A stretch of 64,000 nucleotides of DNA from Lacihabitans sp. CS3-21 (GCF_024343675.1 NZ_RJUD01000006.1:62001-126000); one strand, 5' to 3'; shown: positions 1 through 9,627, counted from the stretch's first letter. Program-made: numbers and translations. The notes: generated by a model not told the origin, from the sequence alone.

Positions 1-293
1 TGCCCACCAAAGTTCATCGGAAACGGAACGGGGTCATTGGATTGTCTGATTTCACCGAAATTGGCTTCGTATTTTCTGATATTGTCTTGCAGTGCCAGTA
101 GCAATCTTTGTGCGTGTTCTGGCGTCAAAATCACCCTCGATTTTACTTTGGCTTTTGGCACGCCGGGCATCAGTCTGATAAAATCCACCACAAACTCTGA
201 GTTTGAGTGGGCTATCATGGCCAAGTTGGCATAAACACCTTCGGCCATTTCTTCAGACAGTTCTATATTGATTTGATTTTCTTCTTCCTCCAT
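1..293 (-). CDS. DUF3467 domain protein (3' end beyond window)
   Basis: Read on the minus strand, an ATG at 291-293 opens a frame that stays open to the window edge (about 97 residues seen). The acidic start MEEEENQINIELSEEMAEG, the segment YANLAMIAHSNSEFVVDFIR and the later VILTPEHAQRLLLALQDNI match the small Bacteroidota DUF3467 family, whose function is unknown. In many Bacteroidota this gene directly follows rpoC; here it is divergent from fusA, and the gene after rpoC in this window is an amidohydrolase. The C-terminus is cut off. Family assignment is firm; no activity can be stated. Confidence 0.85.
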   Translation of the reverse strand, partial: MEEEENQINIELSEEMAEGVYANLAMIAHSNSEFVVDFIRLMPGVPKAKVKSRVILTPEHAQRLLLALQDNIRKYEANFGEIRQSNDPVPFPMNFGG

Positions 294-474
294 TTTATTT
301 ATTCGTTATTGGTCAATCAAAGCTATGAAATGTTTATTTATAAACGAAAAATTATCTCAAAATCTTACGCAACAGTTAAGATAAGGTTAATTTTTTGCTT
401 CATTTGATGCGTTTTTCTGCCTAAAAATGAGATTCTTAGCACATTTTTGGCTTTTATCAAACTATTACTCCGCT

Positions 475-509
475 TTTGTTTTATCTTCTGCATTTTTTTC
501 ATAATTTTG
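475..509 (+). promoter_or_regulatory. Bacteroidota-type promoter of fusA
   Basis: A TTTG at 475-478 and TAATTTTG at 502-509 fit the Bacteroidota housekeeping promoter (TTG, 17-23 bases, TAnnTTTG), with a 23-base spacer. The predicted start is about 60 nt before the fusA ATG. Confidence 0.55.
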
Positions 510-580
510 CAGCCCGAAACTGAAATCAAAAATTTTCGATAGTAATCTGGATTAGAATATCCGTAAACAAATTACAAATA

Positions 581-2692
581 ATGGCTCGCGATTTAAAATT
601 TACAAGAAACATTGGTATTGCCGCCCACATTGACGCCGGTAAAACCACCACTACAGAGCGTATTCTTTACTACGCTGGTGTTAACCACAAGATCGGTGAA
701 GTACACGACGGCGGTGCTACTATGGACTGGATGGAGCAAGAGCAAGAAAGAGGTATCACTATCACTTCTGCAGCTACAACAGTTGGTTGGAAATACAGAG
801 ACAACGACTACCATATCAATATTATAGATACTCCAGGTCACGTGGATTTTACCGTTGAGGTAAACCGCTCGCTTAGAGTATTGGATGGTTTGGTGTTTTT
901 GTTTAGTGCAGTGGACGGTGTAGAGCCACAATCTGAGACAAACTGGCGTTTGGCCAACAATTATAACGTGGCTCGTTTGGGCTTCGTAAACAAAATGGAC
1001 CGTTCGGGTGCTGACTTCTTAAACGTGTGTAAGCAAGTGAAAGAAATGTTGGGCTCTAATGCAGTTCCACTTCAGTTGCCTATCGGCGGTGAAGAAAATT
1101 TCAAAGGTGTGGTTGACTTGATCAACAACCGTGGAATGGTGTGGAACGAACACGATAAAGGTATGACGTTCCAAGAGGTGCCGATTCCTGAAGATATGTT
1201 GGAAGAAGTAGCTGAGTGGAGAGAGAATCTATTGGAGGCAGTAGCTGACTATGATGAGACTTTGATGGAGAAATTCTTCGAAGATCCAAACTCTATCACC
1301 GAAGACGAAATATTGGCCGCTTTGCGTGCTGCTGTGATTGACATGAAGATTGTACCAATGTTGTGCGGTTCGTCATTCAAAAATAAAGGTGTACAAACTA
1401 TGCTTGACTTGGTAATGGCCTTGTTGCCATCGCCATTAGATAGAGACGGTATCAAAGGCACTAATCCTGATACGGGTGCTGAAATCATCCGTCAACCTGA
1501 TGCTAAAGAGCCATTTGCAGGTTTAGCGTTTAAAATCGCCACTGACCCATTTGTTGGTCGTTTGTGTTTTGTTAGATCTTATTCAGGTACATTGCCTTCA
1601 GGCTCATATATATTGAACAACCGTTCGGGTAACAAAGAGCGTATTTCTCGTATATTCCAAATGCACGCCAACAAGCAAAATCAAATCGACGCTCTTGAGG
1701 CGGGTGATATTGCAGCCGTTGTAGGATTTAAGGATATCAAAACAGGAGATACGCTTTCTGACGAAAAACACCCAATCGTTCTTGAATCAATGGTATTCCC
1801 TGATCCCGTTATCGGTTATGCTATTGAGCCTAAGAAAACGGCTGATCAAGATAACTTCTCTAAAGCGATCACTAAGCTTATTGAAGAAGATCCAACTTTG
1901 ACCGTTGAAACCAACGAAGAAACTGGTCAAACTATCATGAGAGGTATGGGTGAACTTCACTTAGAGATCATCATTGACCGTATGCGTCGTGAGTTTAAGG
2001 TAGAAGTAAACCAAGGTGCTCCACAAGTAGCATTCAAAGAGACATTTACTAAGACTGTTGAACACCGTGAAGTTTACAAAAAACAATCTGGTGGTAAAGG
2101 TAAATTTGCAGATATCGTATTCGAATTCGGTCCAAGAGACGACGACGAAGAAGGAAAAGAGAAGAAAATTGGTTTACAGTTTGTAAACGGTATCGTGGGT
2201 GGTGTTATTCCTCGTGAATTTATCCCTGCAATCGAGAAAGGCTTTAAAGAGGCTATGAAAACTGGTCCTTTGGCTGGTTTCCCAGTTGACTCTTTCAAAG
2301 TTAGATTGTTCCACGGTTCATTCCACGACGTCGATTCAGACTCATTGTCATTTGAATTGGCTGCTCGTATGGGCTTCCGTGAGGCTGGTAAGCAAGCAGG
2401 TGCTAAATTGCTTGAGCCAATCATGGCTCTGGAGGTTTTGACGCCTGATGAGTACACTGGACCAATCACTGGAGACTTGAACCGTCGTAGAGGTATGATG
2501 AAAGGTATGGACACCAAAGCTGGATCTCAAGTGATCAAGGCTGATGTTCCTTTGTCGGAGATGTTTGGATATGTAACTGACCTAAGAACTATGTCTTCAG
2601 GTCGTGCTACAGCTAACCTTACTTTCTCTCACTACGATTTCGTTCCTAACAACATCGCCGAAGGTGTTATTAAGAAAGAAAAAGGAAACTAA
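581..2692 (+). CDS. fusA: Translation elongation factor G
   Basis: EF-G is the GTPase that moves tRNAs and mRNA through the ribosome after each peptide bond and helps recycle ribosomes. The 703-residue length is normal. The G1 motif [19 protein letters not shown] lies near residues 16-34, the switch II motif DTPGHVDF near 87-94, and the G4 motif NKMD near 140; the remaining EF-G domains follow to a usual C-terminus. The start ATG has the expected [19 protein letters not shown]-terminus. In many bacteria fusA sits in the str operon (rpsL-rpsG-fusA-tuf or rpsJ), but here it stands alone: DUF3467 diverges upstream and a terminator follows at once. The sequence looks like the main EF-G rather than a divergent paralogue. 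Confidence 0.97.
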   Translation: MARDLKFTRNIGIAAHIDAGKTTTTERILYYAGVNHKIGEVHDGGATMDWMEQEQERGITITSAATTVGWKYRDNDYHINIIDTPGHVDFTVEVNRSLRVLDGLVFLFSAVDGVEPQSETNWRLANNYNVARLGFVNKMDRSGADFLNVCKQVKEMLGSNAVPLQLPIGGEENFKGVVDLINNRGMVWNEHDKGMTFQEVPIPEDMLEEVAEWRENLLEAVADYDETLMEKFFEDPNSITEDEILAALRAAVIDMKIVPMLCGSSFKNKGVQTMLDLVMALLPSPLDRDGIKGTNPDTGAEIIRQPDAKEPFAGLAFKIATDPFVGRLCFVRSYSGTLPSGSYILNNRSGNKERISRIFQMHANKQNQIDALEAGDIAAVVGFKDIKTGDTLSDEKHPIVLESMVFPDPVIGYAIEPKKTADQDNFSKAITKLIEEDPTLTVETNEETGQTIMRGMGELHLEIIIDRMRREFKVEVNQGAPQVAFKETFTKTVEHREVYKKQSGGKGKFADIVFEFGPRDDDEEGKEKKIGLQFVNGIVGGVIPREFIPAIEKGFKEAMKTGPLAGFPVDSFKVRLFHGSFHDVDSDSLSFELAARMGFREAGKQAGAKLLEPIMALEVLTPDEYTGPITGDLNRRRGMMKGMDTKAGSQVIKADVPLSEMFGYVTDLRTMSSGRATANLTFSHYDFVPNNIAEGVIKKEKGN

Positions 2693-2720
2693 GAGATTTC
2701 GTTTAGATTGTTATAAAAAG

Positions 2721-2751
2721 AGCAGCTCTCAGCAATGGGAGCTGTTTTTTT
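2721..2751 (+). terminator. Rho-independent terminator after fusA
   Basis: AGCAGCTCTC and GGGAGCTGTT flank the loop AGCAAT and form a stem with one G-U pair, followed by a run of seven T. It lies 28 nt after the fusA stop and shows fusA is probably monocistronic. Confidence 0.85.
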
Positions 2752-2792
2752 GTGCGATAAAATTCGTAGATTTGACTTTAACCTTTGATAAA

Positions 2793-5189
2793 ATGAATAT
2801 TTATAAAACGCTTTCCTTTCTATTTGTTTTCTTTCAATTTTCTGTTGCTCAAAACACCATTAGTAAAAGTATTTCCCCGCTTTTCCTAAGTGCAGAAAAA
2901 ATACAAGGCAAACCAGAATATTTATCTAGTCCATATGCTGCAGCTGGCGATAGGCTCTATATGGTCGGTCATCAAGACGGTACGTTTCCAGACTTGGGCT
3001 GGCATGTGCAAGGTGAAATGGGCGGAGTATGGTGTCATCCAATCAAGCTCATGGATGGTTTTGAGGTGGAAATGCTGGTAAATAACCAAAAGTATGTTTT
3101 GAACAAAGCCGATGTTTTTGAAAATTATGCATTTGGCAATAAGCTTACTTACAATAGTTTATCTCCTGATTTTGTAATAGAAAGATATCAATTTGTACCA
3201 GATGGAAAGAAGGCAGTTTACATGGAGTTCTTGATAAAAAATAAGACCAATAAAGCTTTAAATGTTTCGATAGATTTAAAAGCCATTTCCAATCTTATGC
3301 CCGTTTGGTTGGGTGAAAGAACCCATATGATTGATGGTAAAGACGAGGCTGTTTTTAAAGAAAACAAATGGTTGGTAAAAGACAAATTGAATCCCTGGTA
3401 TGTGGTATATGGCTCAAAATTGAAAGGAATTGTTGTTTCAGAAAAAGAAAATCATTCGCATAAACTCCATACTTCTATCACTCGAACACAATATAATCTG
3501 ACAATTTCTTCAAAAGCTAACGGTAATTTCCCACTGATTATTTCGGGTTCAGAAAAGAGCAAAATGGAGGCTTTGAATACTTATAATGAATTAGCTCAAA
3601 ATGCATCTTTGGTTTTGCAAAAGAAGCAAACTAGGCTTTTAAATGTAAATGAAAAATCAAAGATAACGCTCAGCGATAAAGACTTGGAAAAAGGATTTCG
3701 CTGGATTAAGTATAATACCGATTGGTTGATTAGAGATGTGGAAGGACAAGGCAGAGGCTTGTGTGCAGGTTTGCCGGATTACCCATGGTGGTTTGGTGTG
3801 GACAATGAATATACGCTGAAAGGTTTGATTGCAACAGGTCGTAAAGATCTGGTATATAGTACAATAGATTTGATTCATGGCATTTCAGAGAAAACAAATG
3901 GCAACGGCAAAATTGTTCACGAGGTATCCACAAACGGTGCAGTTTTTAATAATGGGAATGTAAACGAAACACCACAATTTGCCTCATTGATTTGGGAGGT
4001 ATTTTGTTGGACTGGGGATAAAGCTTTCTTGAATAAATACTTTCCAACCATAGAAAAAGGATTAGACTGGCTGTTGAAGGAAAACGATAAGGACGGAAAT
4101 CTTCTACCTGACGGCTTTGGAATGATGGAAATTCATGGCATGGATTCTGAGATGATAGATGTGGCGGTTTATTCTCAGAGAGCCTTTGCTGATGCTACAA
4201 AAATGGCTTTAGTTTTAGGAAAAACAAATTTGGCCAATCAATACCAATCCAAAGCTGACAAAATCAAAGAAAAAATTAACAAGGATTTTTGGGTAGAGGA
4301 ATTTAACTCTTATGCCGATTTTATAGGTACAAAAAAGCAAGCGTTGCACCTCTTGGATGATGCCATAATTAGGGCGGATACTTTAAAAAAACCATGGGCA
4401 GTTAATGAACTCAAGAATTCTAAAAAACAAATTGAGGCATTTTCAGAAAATGAAAAAAGAGGTTTTGTGATGCACCACAATTGGGTAGTGAACACACCCA
4501 TGGAAATGGGAGTTGCAGACAATGAAAAGGCTATAAAAGCTCTTGAAACAGCCAAGAAGTTTACAAATCCTTACGGGATGTTTGTCACTGGCATCGACCG
4601 TGATGAAACGGCGGGAACGGAAGAAGGCTCGTTTATGACTAATCGGAAAGTATTTACTTACACCGGTGCGGTAATGACCTTACCAACAGGCGTACAAGCC
4701 GTGGCCGAAAATAACTATGGTAGACCAGACGAAGCCTATTCACTTCTCAAAAGAATGATGAAATCCTTCAGTTTTGCCCTTCCTGGCTCGATTTATGAAG
4801 TTTCACCTGACTTTGGAATGTTTTCACAAGCTTGGAACATGTATGCTTTTGGGGAACCCATTATCAAACAGTTTTTTGGAATAAAACCTTTGGCACATCT
4901 TAAAACTATTCATATTTCGCCATTGCTTCCAAGCAAGTTGGTTGATGGAAAAATACAAGATGTGGAAATAGGAGAGAATCAAATCTCGTTAAGTTTTATT
5001 CAAAAAACAGATTCCCAAAGTTTCGATATTAATCAAAAATATAGCAACTGGAAACTGGTTTTCTCTCAACCTAAAGGCCAATTTAGTGTATGGATGTTGA
5101 ACGGGAAAGTTGTAAAGCCAAAGGCAATTGGTGATACAGAAGTTGTTGAGCTTAAGGGGTTAAAGAATTCTTTGGTCTTGATAAAATAA
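2793..5189 (+). CDS. Secreted six-hairpin glycoside hydrolase, glycogen-debranching type
   Basis: The frame is open further upstream, into fusA, but the ATG at 2793 is chosen because it gives a clear signal peptide (MNIYKTLSFLFVFFQFSVAQ) and lies after the fusA terminator. The mature protein (about 780 residues) has an N-terminal beta-rich part, then a helical part with WWFGVDNEYTLKGLIATGRKDL near residue 330 and several conserved acidic and aromatic stretches (DGFGMMEIHGMDSEMIDV, HHNWVVNTPMEMG, GIDRDETAGTEEGSFM). This pattern is that of amylo-alpha-1,6-glucosidase or related (alpha/alpha)6-barrel hydrolases, acting on an alpha-glucan or similar sugar outside the cytoplasm. The exact substrate cannot be told. 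It appears to stand alone. Confidence 0.7.
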   Translation: MNIYKTLSFLFVFFQFSVAQNTISKSISPLFLSAEKIQGKPEYLSSPYAAAGDRLYMVGHQDGTFPDLGWHVQGEMGGVWCHPIKLMDGFEVEMLVNNQKYVLNKADVFENYAFGNKLTYNSLSPDFVIERYQFVPDGKKAVYMEFLIKNKTNKALNVSIDLKAISNLMPVWLGERTHMIDGKDEAVFKENKWLVKDKLNPWYVVYGSKLKGIVVSEKENHSHKLHTSITRTQYNLTISSKANGNFPLIISGSEKSKMEALNTYNELAQNASLVLQKKQTRLLNVNEKSKITLSDKDLEKGFRWIKYNTDWLIRDVEGQGRGLCAGLPDYPWWFGVDNEYTLKGLIATGRKDLVYSTIDLIHGISEKTNGNGKIVHEVSTNGAVFNNGNVNETPQFASLIWEVFCWTGDKAFLNKYFPTIEKGLDWLLKENDKDGNLLPDGFGMMEIHGMDSEMIDVAVYSQRAFADATKMALVLGKTNLANQYQSKADKIKEKINKDFWVEEFNSYADFIGTKKQALHLLDDAIIRADTLKKPWAVNELKNSKKQIEAFSENEKRGFVMHHNWVVNTPMEMGVADNEKAIKALETAKKFTNPYGMFVTGIDRDETAGTEEGSFMTNRKVFTYTGAVMTLPTGVQAVAENNYGRPDEAYSLLKRMMKSFSFALPGSIYEVSPDFGMFSQAWNMYAFGEPIIKQFFGIKPLAHLKTIHISPLLPSKLVDGKIQDVEIGENQISLSFIQKTDSQSFDINQKYSNWKLVFSQPKGQFSVWMLNGKVVKPKAIGDTEVVELKGLKNSLVLIK

Positions 5190-5252
5190 TTTCTTTACCT
5201 TTCAAATTGCGATTAATTAACTAGCTGATTGAATAAAAATACTAAGAACCAA

Positions 5253-5327
5253 ATGGCTACTAAAATGGGTGATTTACCTGTAAGAGTAAGAGCGTTCTCT
5301 TTGGAACTAGATTATAAGAAAAATTAA
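5253..5327 (+). CDS. Possible 24-residue peptide gene
   Basis: An ATG at 5253 opens a frame of 24 codons (MATKMGDLPVRVRAFSLELD then YKKN) ending in TAA at 5325-5327. A hairpin with a T run follows immediately, so a short transcript could end right after it. I do not recognise the peptide. It sits in an otherwise empty 200-nt gap, and a frame this short can arise by chance. Confidence 0.3.
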   Translation: MATKMGDLPVRVRAFSLELDYKKN

Positions 5328-5340
5328 AGTACTTTGTACT

Positions 5341-5367
5341 CTGAATTAATATTCAGCGGCTTTTTTT
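5341..5367 (+). terminator. Hairpin with T run
   Basis: CTGAAT-TAAT-ATTCAG forms a 6-bp stem, followed by CGGC and seven T. Just before it, AGTAC-TTT-GTACT (5329-5341) forms a second small stem. It could end the glycoside hydrolase transcript or that of the small open frame before it. Confidence 0.5.
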
Positions 5368-5389
5368 GTTTTAGGTCAAAATTTATCAA

Positions 5390-5725
5390 ATGAATTATAA
5401 CAAGAAATTATTTAAGGCAATCTCTAATACGCAGAATGGCGATACTTCCTCGGAAACTATTTTTGAATATATACAGAATGGAAATGTGCTAAGTTCTAAT
5501 TATTCAGGAGGCAAAATTTTGGTGGGTCATTTGATTGGAATTGTCAACGAGCAAGGACTTATTAATATGCGTTACCACCACATCAATTCAGAGGGTGAAT
5601 TGATGACTGGTATTTGTTTTTCAAATCCTGAAATTTTGCCCAATGGAAAAGTAAGATTACATGAAAAATGGCGTTGGACCTCTGGCGATTGTTCCGAAGG
5701 AGAATCCATTTTAGAAGAAATATAA
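5390..5725 (+). CDS. Small conserved protein, 111 residues (often mis-named N-acetylglutamate synthase)
   Basis: The protein has the motifs NTQNGDTSSETIFEY, GGKILVGHLIG, MRYHHINSEGELMTGIC and a C-terminal RLHEKWRWTSGDCSEGESI. I recognise this as a small single-domain family common in Bacteroidota and related bacteria, often labelled in databases as N-acetylglutamate synthase. It is far too short to be that acetyltransferase and has no acetyl-CoA binding motif that I can see, so the label should not be trusted. Its repeated beta-strand pattern suggests a small beta-barrel. It is convergent with the kinase gene ending at 5743 and has no operon partner. Confidence 0.75.
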   Translation: MNYNKKLFKAISNTQNGDTSSETIFEYIQNGNVLSSNYSGGKILVGHLIGIVNEQGLINMRYHHINSEGELMTGICFSNPEILPNGKVRLHEKWRWTSGDCSEGESILEEI

Positions 5726-5742
5726 TATCTTATATTTTTGAT

Positions 5743-7239
5743 TTATATGGCTCTTCTTATTGCTTCATGTAGATCTTTTGGATTAAATGGTTTTGTTAGA
5801 TAATTGTTCATTCCGCAGCTATAAACCTCAGACTGAGTGTCGTTAGAAACTGAAGCTGTTAAGGCTATGATATGCGTATTTATTCCCATTTCTCGTATTT
5901 TTTTAGTAGCAGAAAGTCCGTCCATTATCGGCATCTGTAAATCCATCAAAATGACATCATAATTGTTGTTTTTAACTTTTTCAACTGCCACAAGTCCATT
6001 TTCTGCTAAATCAATGTCAATTTTCCAGTTTTCCATCATTTTTTTCGCCACCAAAACATTAAATTTTATGTCTTCAACAAGCAATACTTTTATTCCTTCG
6101 AGCAGTACATTCTCATTTGATTCAATGCTTTTTTCAGGGATTGGTAGACTATTGTCTTTCACAAAAGGCAATGTAAAGTAAAAGTTTGAGCCTTTGCCAA
6201 AAACACTTTCGACATGGATATCAGCGTCCATTAACACCAATAATTTTTTGATAATGGCAAGGCCTAATCCCGACCCTCCATGTTCTCTTGTAATATTGGA
6301 ATTTGCTTGAGTAAAACGTTCAAATATTTTTTCTATATTTTCTTTTTCAATCCCAATCCCATTATCCACTACTGAGAACTTGACATAGGTTGGATCTTGG
6401 CTTTCTCCTACCACCGAAATATTTATATTAATATCTCCGTTGCTGGTGAATTTTATGGCGTTAGAAACCAAGTTGTTCATCAGCTGACCTAAGCGAAGCG
6501 AATCTCCCAAGACCAAATCTGGGACGTTTTCGTCAATGTTTAGATTGATGGTGTTTTGATGTTCATCTGCCTTAAATCTGTTTGTAGATCTGACATCGCT
6601 GAGCAAGTTTTTCAAAGAGAAAGACTTGTTGTCAAATTTGATTTTTCCGTCTTCTATTTTGCTAAAATCTAGAATGTCATTTATTAAATTTATCAGGTTC
6701 ATGGCAGCAATATGGAGTGTGCTGATAAATTCTTCTTGGTGTGGTAAATGTACCTCTTGTTTTAAGATATGGATGTTTCCGATTATGGCATTCAAAGGAG
6801 TACGAATCTCATGGCTCATCACCGATAGAAAGTCTGACTTTGCTTTGGCGGCTTTTTCAGCATTTTCTTTCGCAAAAACCAAGGTTTGTTCCAGTTCATT
6901 TTTTATGTTGATTTGGTCGTTTAATAAATCAATAATTTCGGCCAAATCGTCGGAATCCTTTAGTTTTGATGCATTGTTTTCATCTAGAATTGTTAGGGTT
7001 TGCTTAACTTTTTTTATAGACTCTTTTTTTAGAGTATTCTCTTTTTTTAAGTTTTGAAGTACATCCTGGTATTCTTTTTCACTGATTTCGAAAGCGTGTT
7101 CGGTGATTTTTTTGTCTCTTTCGTAAGATTCATAAGACCCACTCACTACTTTTATAAGCGAAGTAAACGCTGGGTTGCTTATCGCATCTTCTCCTAAATG
7201 TTTGGCTATTTGCTTTGCCAATAAAGGGTGTAAATCCAT
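5743..7239 (-). CDS. Soluble hybrid histidine kinase A, partner of FIST protein 1
   Basis: This 498-residue protein has no membrane segment. Residues 1-130 are helical and coiled-coil. The HisKA H-box FLSVMSHEIRTPLN carries phospho-acceptor H143; the ATPase domain has the N-box LMNNLVSNAIKF (253-264), DNGIGI (292-297) and GGSGLGLAI (321-329). A C-terminal receiver domain has LLVED (386-390), acceptor D433 and K483. It ends with the receiver and has no HPt domain, unlike the two other hybrid kinases here. It starts 4 nt after the stop of the FIST gene, so the FIST protein is probably its sensor subunit. FIST-kinase pairs of this kind include NosP with its kinase. Input from NO is inference. 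Confidence 0.93.
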   Translation of the reverse strand: MDLHPLLAKQIAKHLGEDAISNPAFTSLIKVVSGSYESYERDKKITEHAFEISEKEYQDVLQNLKKENTLKKESIKKVKQTLTILDENNASKLKDSDDLAEIIDLLNDQINIKNELEQTLVFAKENAEKAAKAKSDFLSVMSHEIRTPLNAIIGNIHILKQEVHLPHQEEFISTLHIAAMNLINLINDILDFSKIEDGKIKFDNKSFSLKNLLSDVRSTNRFKADEHQNTINLNIDENVPDLVLGDSLRLGQLMNNLVSNAIKFTSNGDININISVVGESQDPTYVKFSVVDNGIGIEKENIEKIFERFTQANSNITREHGGSGLGLAIIKKLLVLMDADIHVESVFGKGSNFYFTLPFVKDNSLPIPEKSIESNENVLLEGIKVLLVEDIKFNVLVAKKMMENWKIDIDLAENGLVAVEKVKNNNYDVILMDLQMPIMDGLSATKKIREMGINTHIIALTASVSNDTQSEVYSCGMNNYLTKPFNPKDLHEAIRRAI

Positions 7240-7243
7240 AGTA

Positions 7244-8380
7244 TCAAATTTCTTTAAGCGTGGTAATGGTCATCGTTTGGTTTTGTAATTCGCACTTTTG
7301 AGATTTAACTAACGGAGAGATTTCACCGTAAGAGTAAAACCCTGAGACACACGTTTCTGCCCCAAAAATGTCTTTTGCTATTTCTATTTCTTCTTCTACT
7401 CGGTCGTTTAATATGAGTTTTCTTCCCACACAGCTTATTAAAATAGCGAGGTCTGGTTTGTCGAAATCAAACGAAACAGCTTGCTGTGCTGCCGATCCTG
7501 AGGCGTTAATTATTTTGTCGAAATTCGCTTTCATGAGTCTTACTTTGCTACCCTCTGGCAAATTACCTGCAAATGTCATGGATTGGTTTGACTCGTCAAT
7601 TGATAGGATTGTTCGGACATTTTTGGTGTCTTGTGCGTCATTTGAAATCGAAATAGGAAACAGCAAAGCTGATCCTGGGAGTTCATCTGCATAAGAACCA
7701 AGATATTGTTTGTAGAGTTCTAAAGCATTTTTATTGTCAAGCTCAAAAAGCACGTTTTTTTCTGATTTTGTTACAATTCGTTCTGGCCCAAATTCGTCCC
7801 AACCACCTAAAGAGCCATGGCCAACTTTTATGTGTTCTCCATAAAAACCTATCAGCACGACATTTCCTGATTCAAGATTGGCATCCACGCCTACAAGTGT
7901 CGATTGAAACCTCGATCCGTCACCTGCCAAGCCGCCAGTAATGAGTATTTCATCGTTATTTTCTGAATTTATTCCTTCAAGAAGTTCTGTGCCGTTTATA
8001 AGCCCACCATCTGATAGTACAAAAATATATTTTAGGTCATTTTTTGGCATGTTCTTGAATAAGTCGAGTCCTAAATCGTAGCTATTTGCAAAGTCTTTTA
8101 TATTGGCCAACTTGCTTACGAAAGGCGTTTTTTCCAAGTATATAGCAGTAGTAGAAAGTTGCTCGTCGTAGAAAGCATAATTGGCGATTTCACCAGCAGT
8201 TGTGGCAGAAATTAATTGTGCGTTTGGATAGTCAACTTTTATTTTACCCAGAGCTTCAAAAGTGATATTGTTTTTTCCTCCCAACACCAAGACAATTTGA
8301 CAGAGCTCTTGGTTGAATCCTTCGTGAGAATAGACTGTTTGCCAGCCGGTGTCAGTGGTTATTTTTTGTTCAATTTTCAT
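7244..8380 (-). CDS. FIST-domain sensor protein 1 (NosP-like candidate)
   Basis: The 378-residue protein shows the FIST N-domain (about 20-200) and FIST C-domain (about 220-365). Typical pieces are SATTAGEIA (58-66), VLSDGGLING (121-130), TGGLAGDG (148-155) and GEHIKVGHGSLGGW (181-194). H188 in the GHG motif aligns with H173 of the second FIST protein in the window. FIST proteins are cytosolic ligand sensors; one branch (NosP) binds heme and NO and controls a neighbouring histidine kinase. Whether this one binds heme cannot be read from the sequence. It forms a two-gene operon with hybrid kinase A. Upstream lie a TTTCC-N7-GGTAA palindrome and a sigma-54-like element. Confidence 0.88.
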   Translation of the reverse strand: MKIEQKITTDTGWQTVYSHEGFNQELCQIVLVLGGKNNITFEALGKIKVDYPNAQLISATTAGEIANYAFYDEQLSTTAIYLEKTPFVSKLANIKDFANSYDLGLDLFKNMPKNDLKYIFVLSDGGLINGTELLEGINSENNDEILITGGLAGDGSRFQSTLVGVDANLESGNVVLIGFYGEHIKVGHGSLGGWDEFGPERIVTKSEKNVLFELDNKNALELYKQYLGSYADELPGSALLFPISISNDAQDTKNVRTILSIDESNQSMTFAGNLPEGSKVRLMKANFDKIINASGSAAQQAVSFDFDKPDLAILISCVGRKLILNDRVEEEIEIAKDIFGAETCVSGFYSYGEISPLVKSQKCELQNQTMTITTLKEI

Positions 8381-8557
8381 GTATCATTTAAAAATTTTCG
8401 GTTGTAAATAGCTTTGATATTTTATCGGTTGAATTTTCATTGTTTTGCCATATATTCAAGGAGCTTATGTTTATTGATTTAAATAAATCACCTTTGATAT
8501 TTAACAGTTAAAACATGAAAAAAACATGAAAATACAATGTCGAATTTCTTTAGAAAA

Positions 8558-8573
8558 GACAATAACCCTGCCA
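8558..8573 (-). promoter_or_regulatory. Possible sigma-54 promoter of the FIST 1-kinase A operon
   Basis: The minus strand reads TGGCAGGGTTATTGTC: GG-N10-GT with a good -24 half (TGGCA) and a weaker -12 half (TTGT instead of TTGC). The implied start near 8548 gives a leader of about 168 nt, longer than at the other candidates, so this is the least certain of the set. Confidence 0.35.
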
Positions 8574-8711
8574 ATTCGGATTATGAATTACGCCAAATGA
8601 CCATAAAATAGGCCTTTATTTTGTAATAATTATCAAGAGGTATCAAAACAATGGTTTTAATATAAAATCTATGAATTTTTATAATTTCAGAATAAGGATT
8701 TTTGAAAATAA

Positions 8712-8733
8712 TTTTTCCAAAAATTGGTAAAAA
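8712..8733. promoter_or_regulatory. Palindrome TTTTTCC-N7-GGTAAAAA, candidate activator site
   Basis: Arms TTTTTCCAA and TTGGTAAAAA flank AAA, with one mismatch. The same CC-N7-GG core in A/T arms occurs at 13247, 14681 and 30142. Its centre is about 175 bp upstream of the predicted FIST 1 start. It also lies 22 nt after the stop of the glycosyltransferase gene on the minus strand, so it could instead be a weak AT-rich terminator. Confidence 0.4.
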
Positions 8734-8754
8734 CCAGTGGATAATTTCCAATTT

Positions 8755-9627
8755 TTAGTTTTGGATATTCCACAACAAAGCCTTCCAACTTGCTCGGGCT
8801 AAGTCGTTTTTTCTTTGAGTAAAATACTTTAAAATATCACGGAATACTGTTGCAGACAAGTAGGCCAAAGAAATGATTTTTTCATTGCCTTTTCTCCATT
8901 TTCTGGCGAGTAAAATTCTGTTGCGTGTTTTGTAAAAAACTTGAATGAAGCTTTGTTTTCCTATAGAAATAGATTCTTTATGTAAGACCACTGAATCAGG
9001 AACAAACATGATTTTGAAACCTTCTTTTTTGATTCGTTCACACCAATCTATCTCCTCATAGTAAAGAAAGTATTCCTCTGGCATTTTTCCTGCCTTTGAT
9101 ATTGCCTCTGATCTAACAAGCATGGCTGCACCATGTGCCAATGCTGTCTCTACAGTTTGGCTGTATTTTTCAGAATCTTTTTGTCCATAACCAACCGCAA
9201 AACTCTGGATTTTTATAGGATGCAATGGACTAGATCCCGCAAATTGAATGGTATCTGGGTGAGCATAAAATATCAATTTAGAAGAACAAATGCCTACATG
9301 ATTATCTTTTTCCATCACTTCAACCAATGGCTCCAAGAAGTCTGGTTTAACTTCTGTATCATTATTGAGAAACATCATGTATTTTCCTTTTGCTTGCTCT
9401 ATAGCTAGATTATTTCCTCCAGCAAAACCGAGATTTACCTTACTCAAAATGACGTTAACCTCTGGAAATTGCTCCTTGATTTTTATGTTCGGACTTTCCT
9501 TTGAAGCATTATCAACGACAAATACTTCTATGTTTTTATAAGTTATCTCTCTTAAAGATTTTAGTAGACTTATGGTAACTTCCGTTTGATTAAAGTTTAC
9601 TGTGATAATTGATACAAGTGGCTTCAT
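8755..9627 (-). CDS. Glycosyltransferase family 2, in the FIST 2 sensor operon
   Basis: The 290-residue protein is a GT-A type inverting glycosyltransferase, with the N-terminal VSIITVNFNQ (5-14), VDNASKES (38-45), the GFAGGNN turn (67-73) and the metal/nucleotide-binding FLNNDTEV (86-93). It resembles rhamnosyl- or related transferases that add a sugar to a lipid-linked or polysaccharide acceptor at the inner membrane face. There is no membrane domain. Its ATG overlaps the TGA of hybrid kinase B (ATGA, 9624-9627), so it is translationally coupled to a sensor kinase. This ties the signalling operon to sugar-polymer assembly. The sugar donor is unknown. Confidence 0.9.
   Translation of the reverse strand: MKPLVSIITVNFNQTEVTISLLKSLREITYKNIEVFVVDNASKESPNIKIKEQFPEVNVILSKVNLGFAGGNNLAIEQAKGKYMMFLNNDTEVKPDFLEPLVEVMEKDNHVGICSSKLIFYAHPDTIQFAGSSPLHPIKIQSFAVGYGQKDSEKYSQTVETALAHGAAMLVRSEAISKAGKMPEEYFLYYEEIDWCERIKKEGFKIMFVPDSVVLHKESISIGKQSFIQVFYKTRNRILLARKWRKGNEKIISLAYLSATVFRDILKYFTQRKNDLARASWKALLWNIQN

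Larger units (their letters stand above)
8381..8754. other. Non-coding gap upstream of FIST 1, mostly regulatory
   Basis: This 374-nt AT-rich stretch holds a sigma-54-like element (8558-8573, minus strand) and a palindrome (8712-8733). I see no convincing gene; minus-strand frames are all under 20 codons. One of these, whose ATG is on the minus strand at about 8439, starts with the bases ATGAAAATTCAAC, nearly identical to the true FIST start ATGAAAATTGAAC, which may mark a local duplication. Confidence 0.6.

Noticed and set aside
5390-5725. N-acetylglutamate synthase
   Set aside because: The database label for this family does not fit: 111 residues, no acetyltransferase fold or motif seen.
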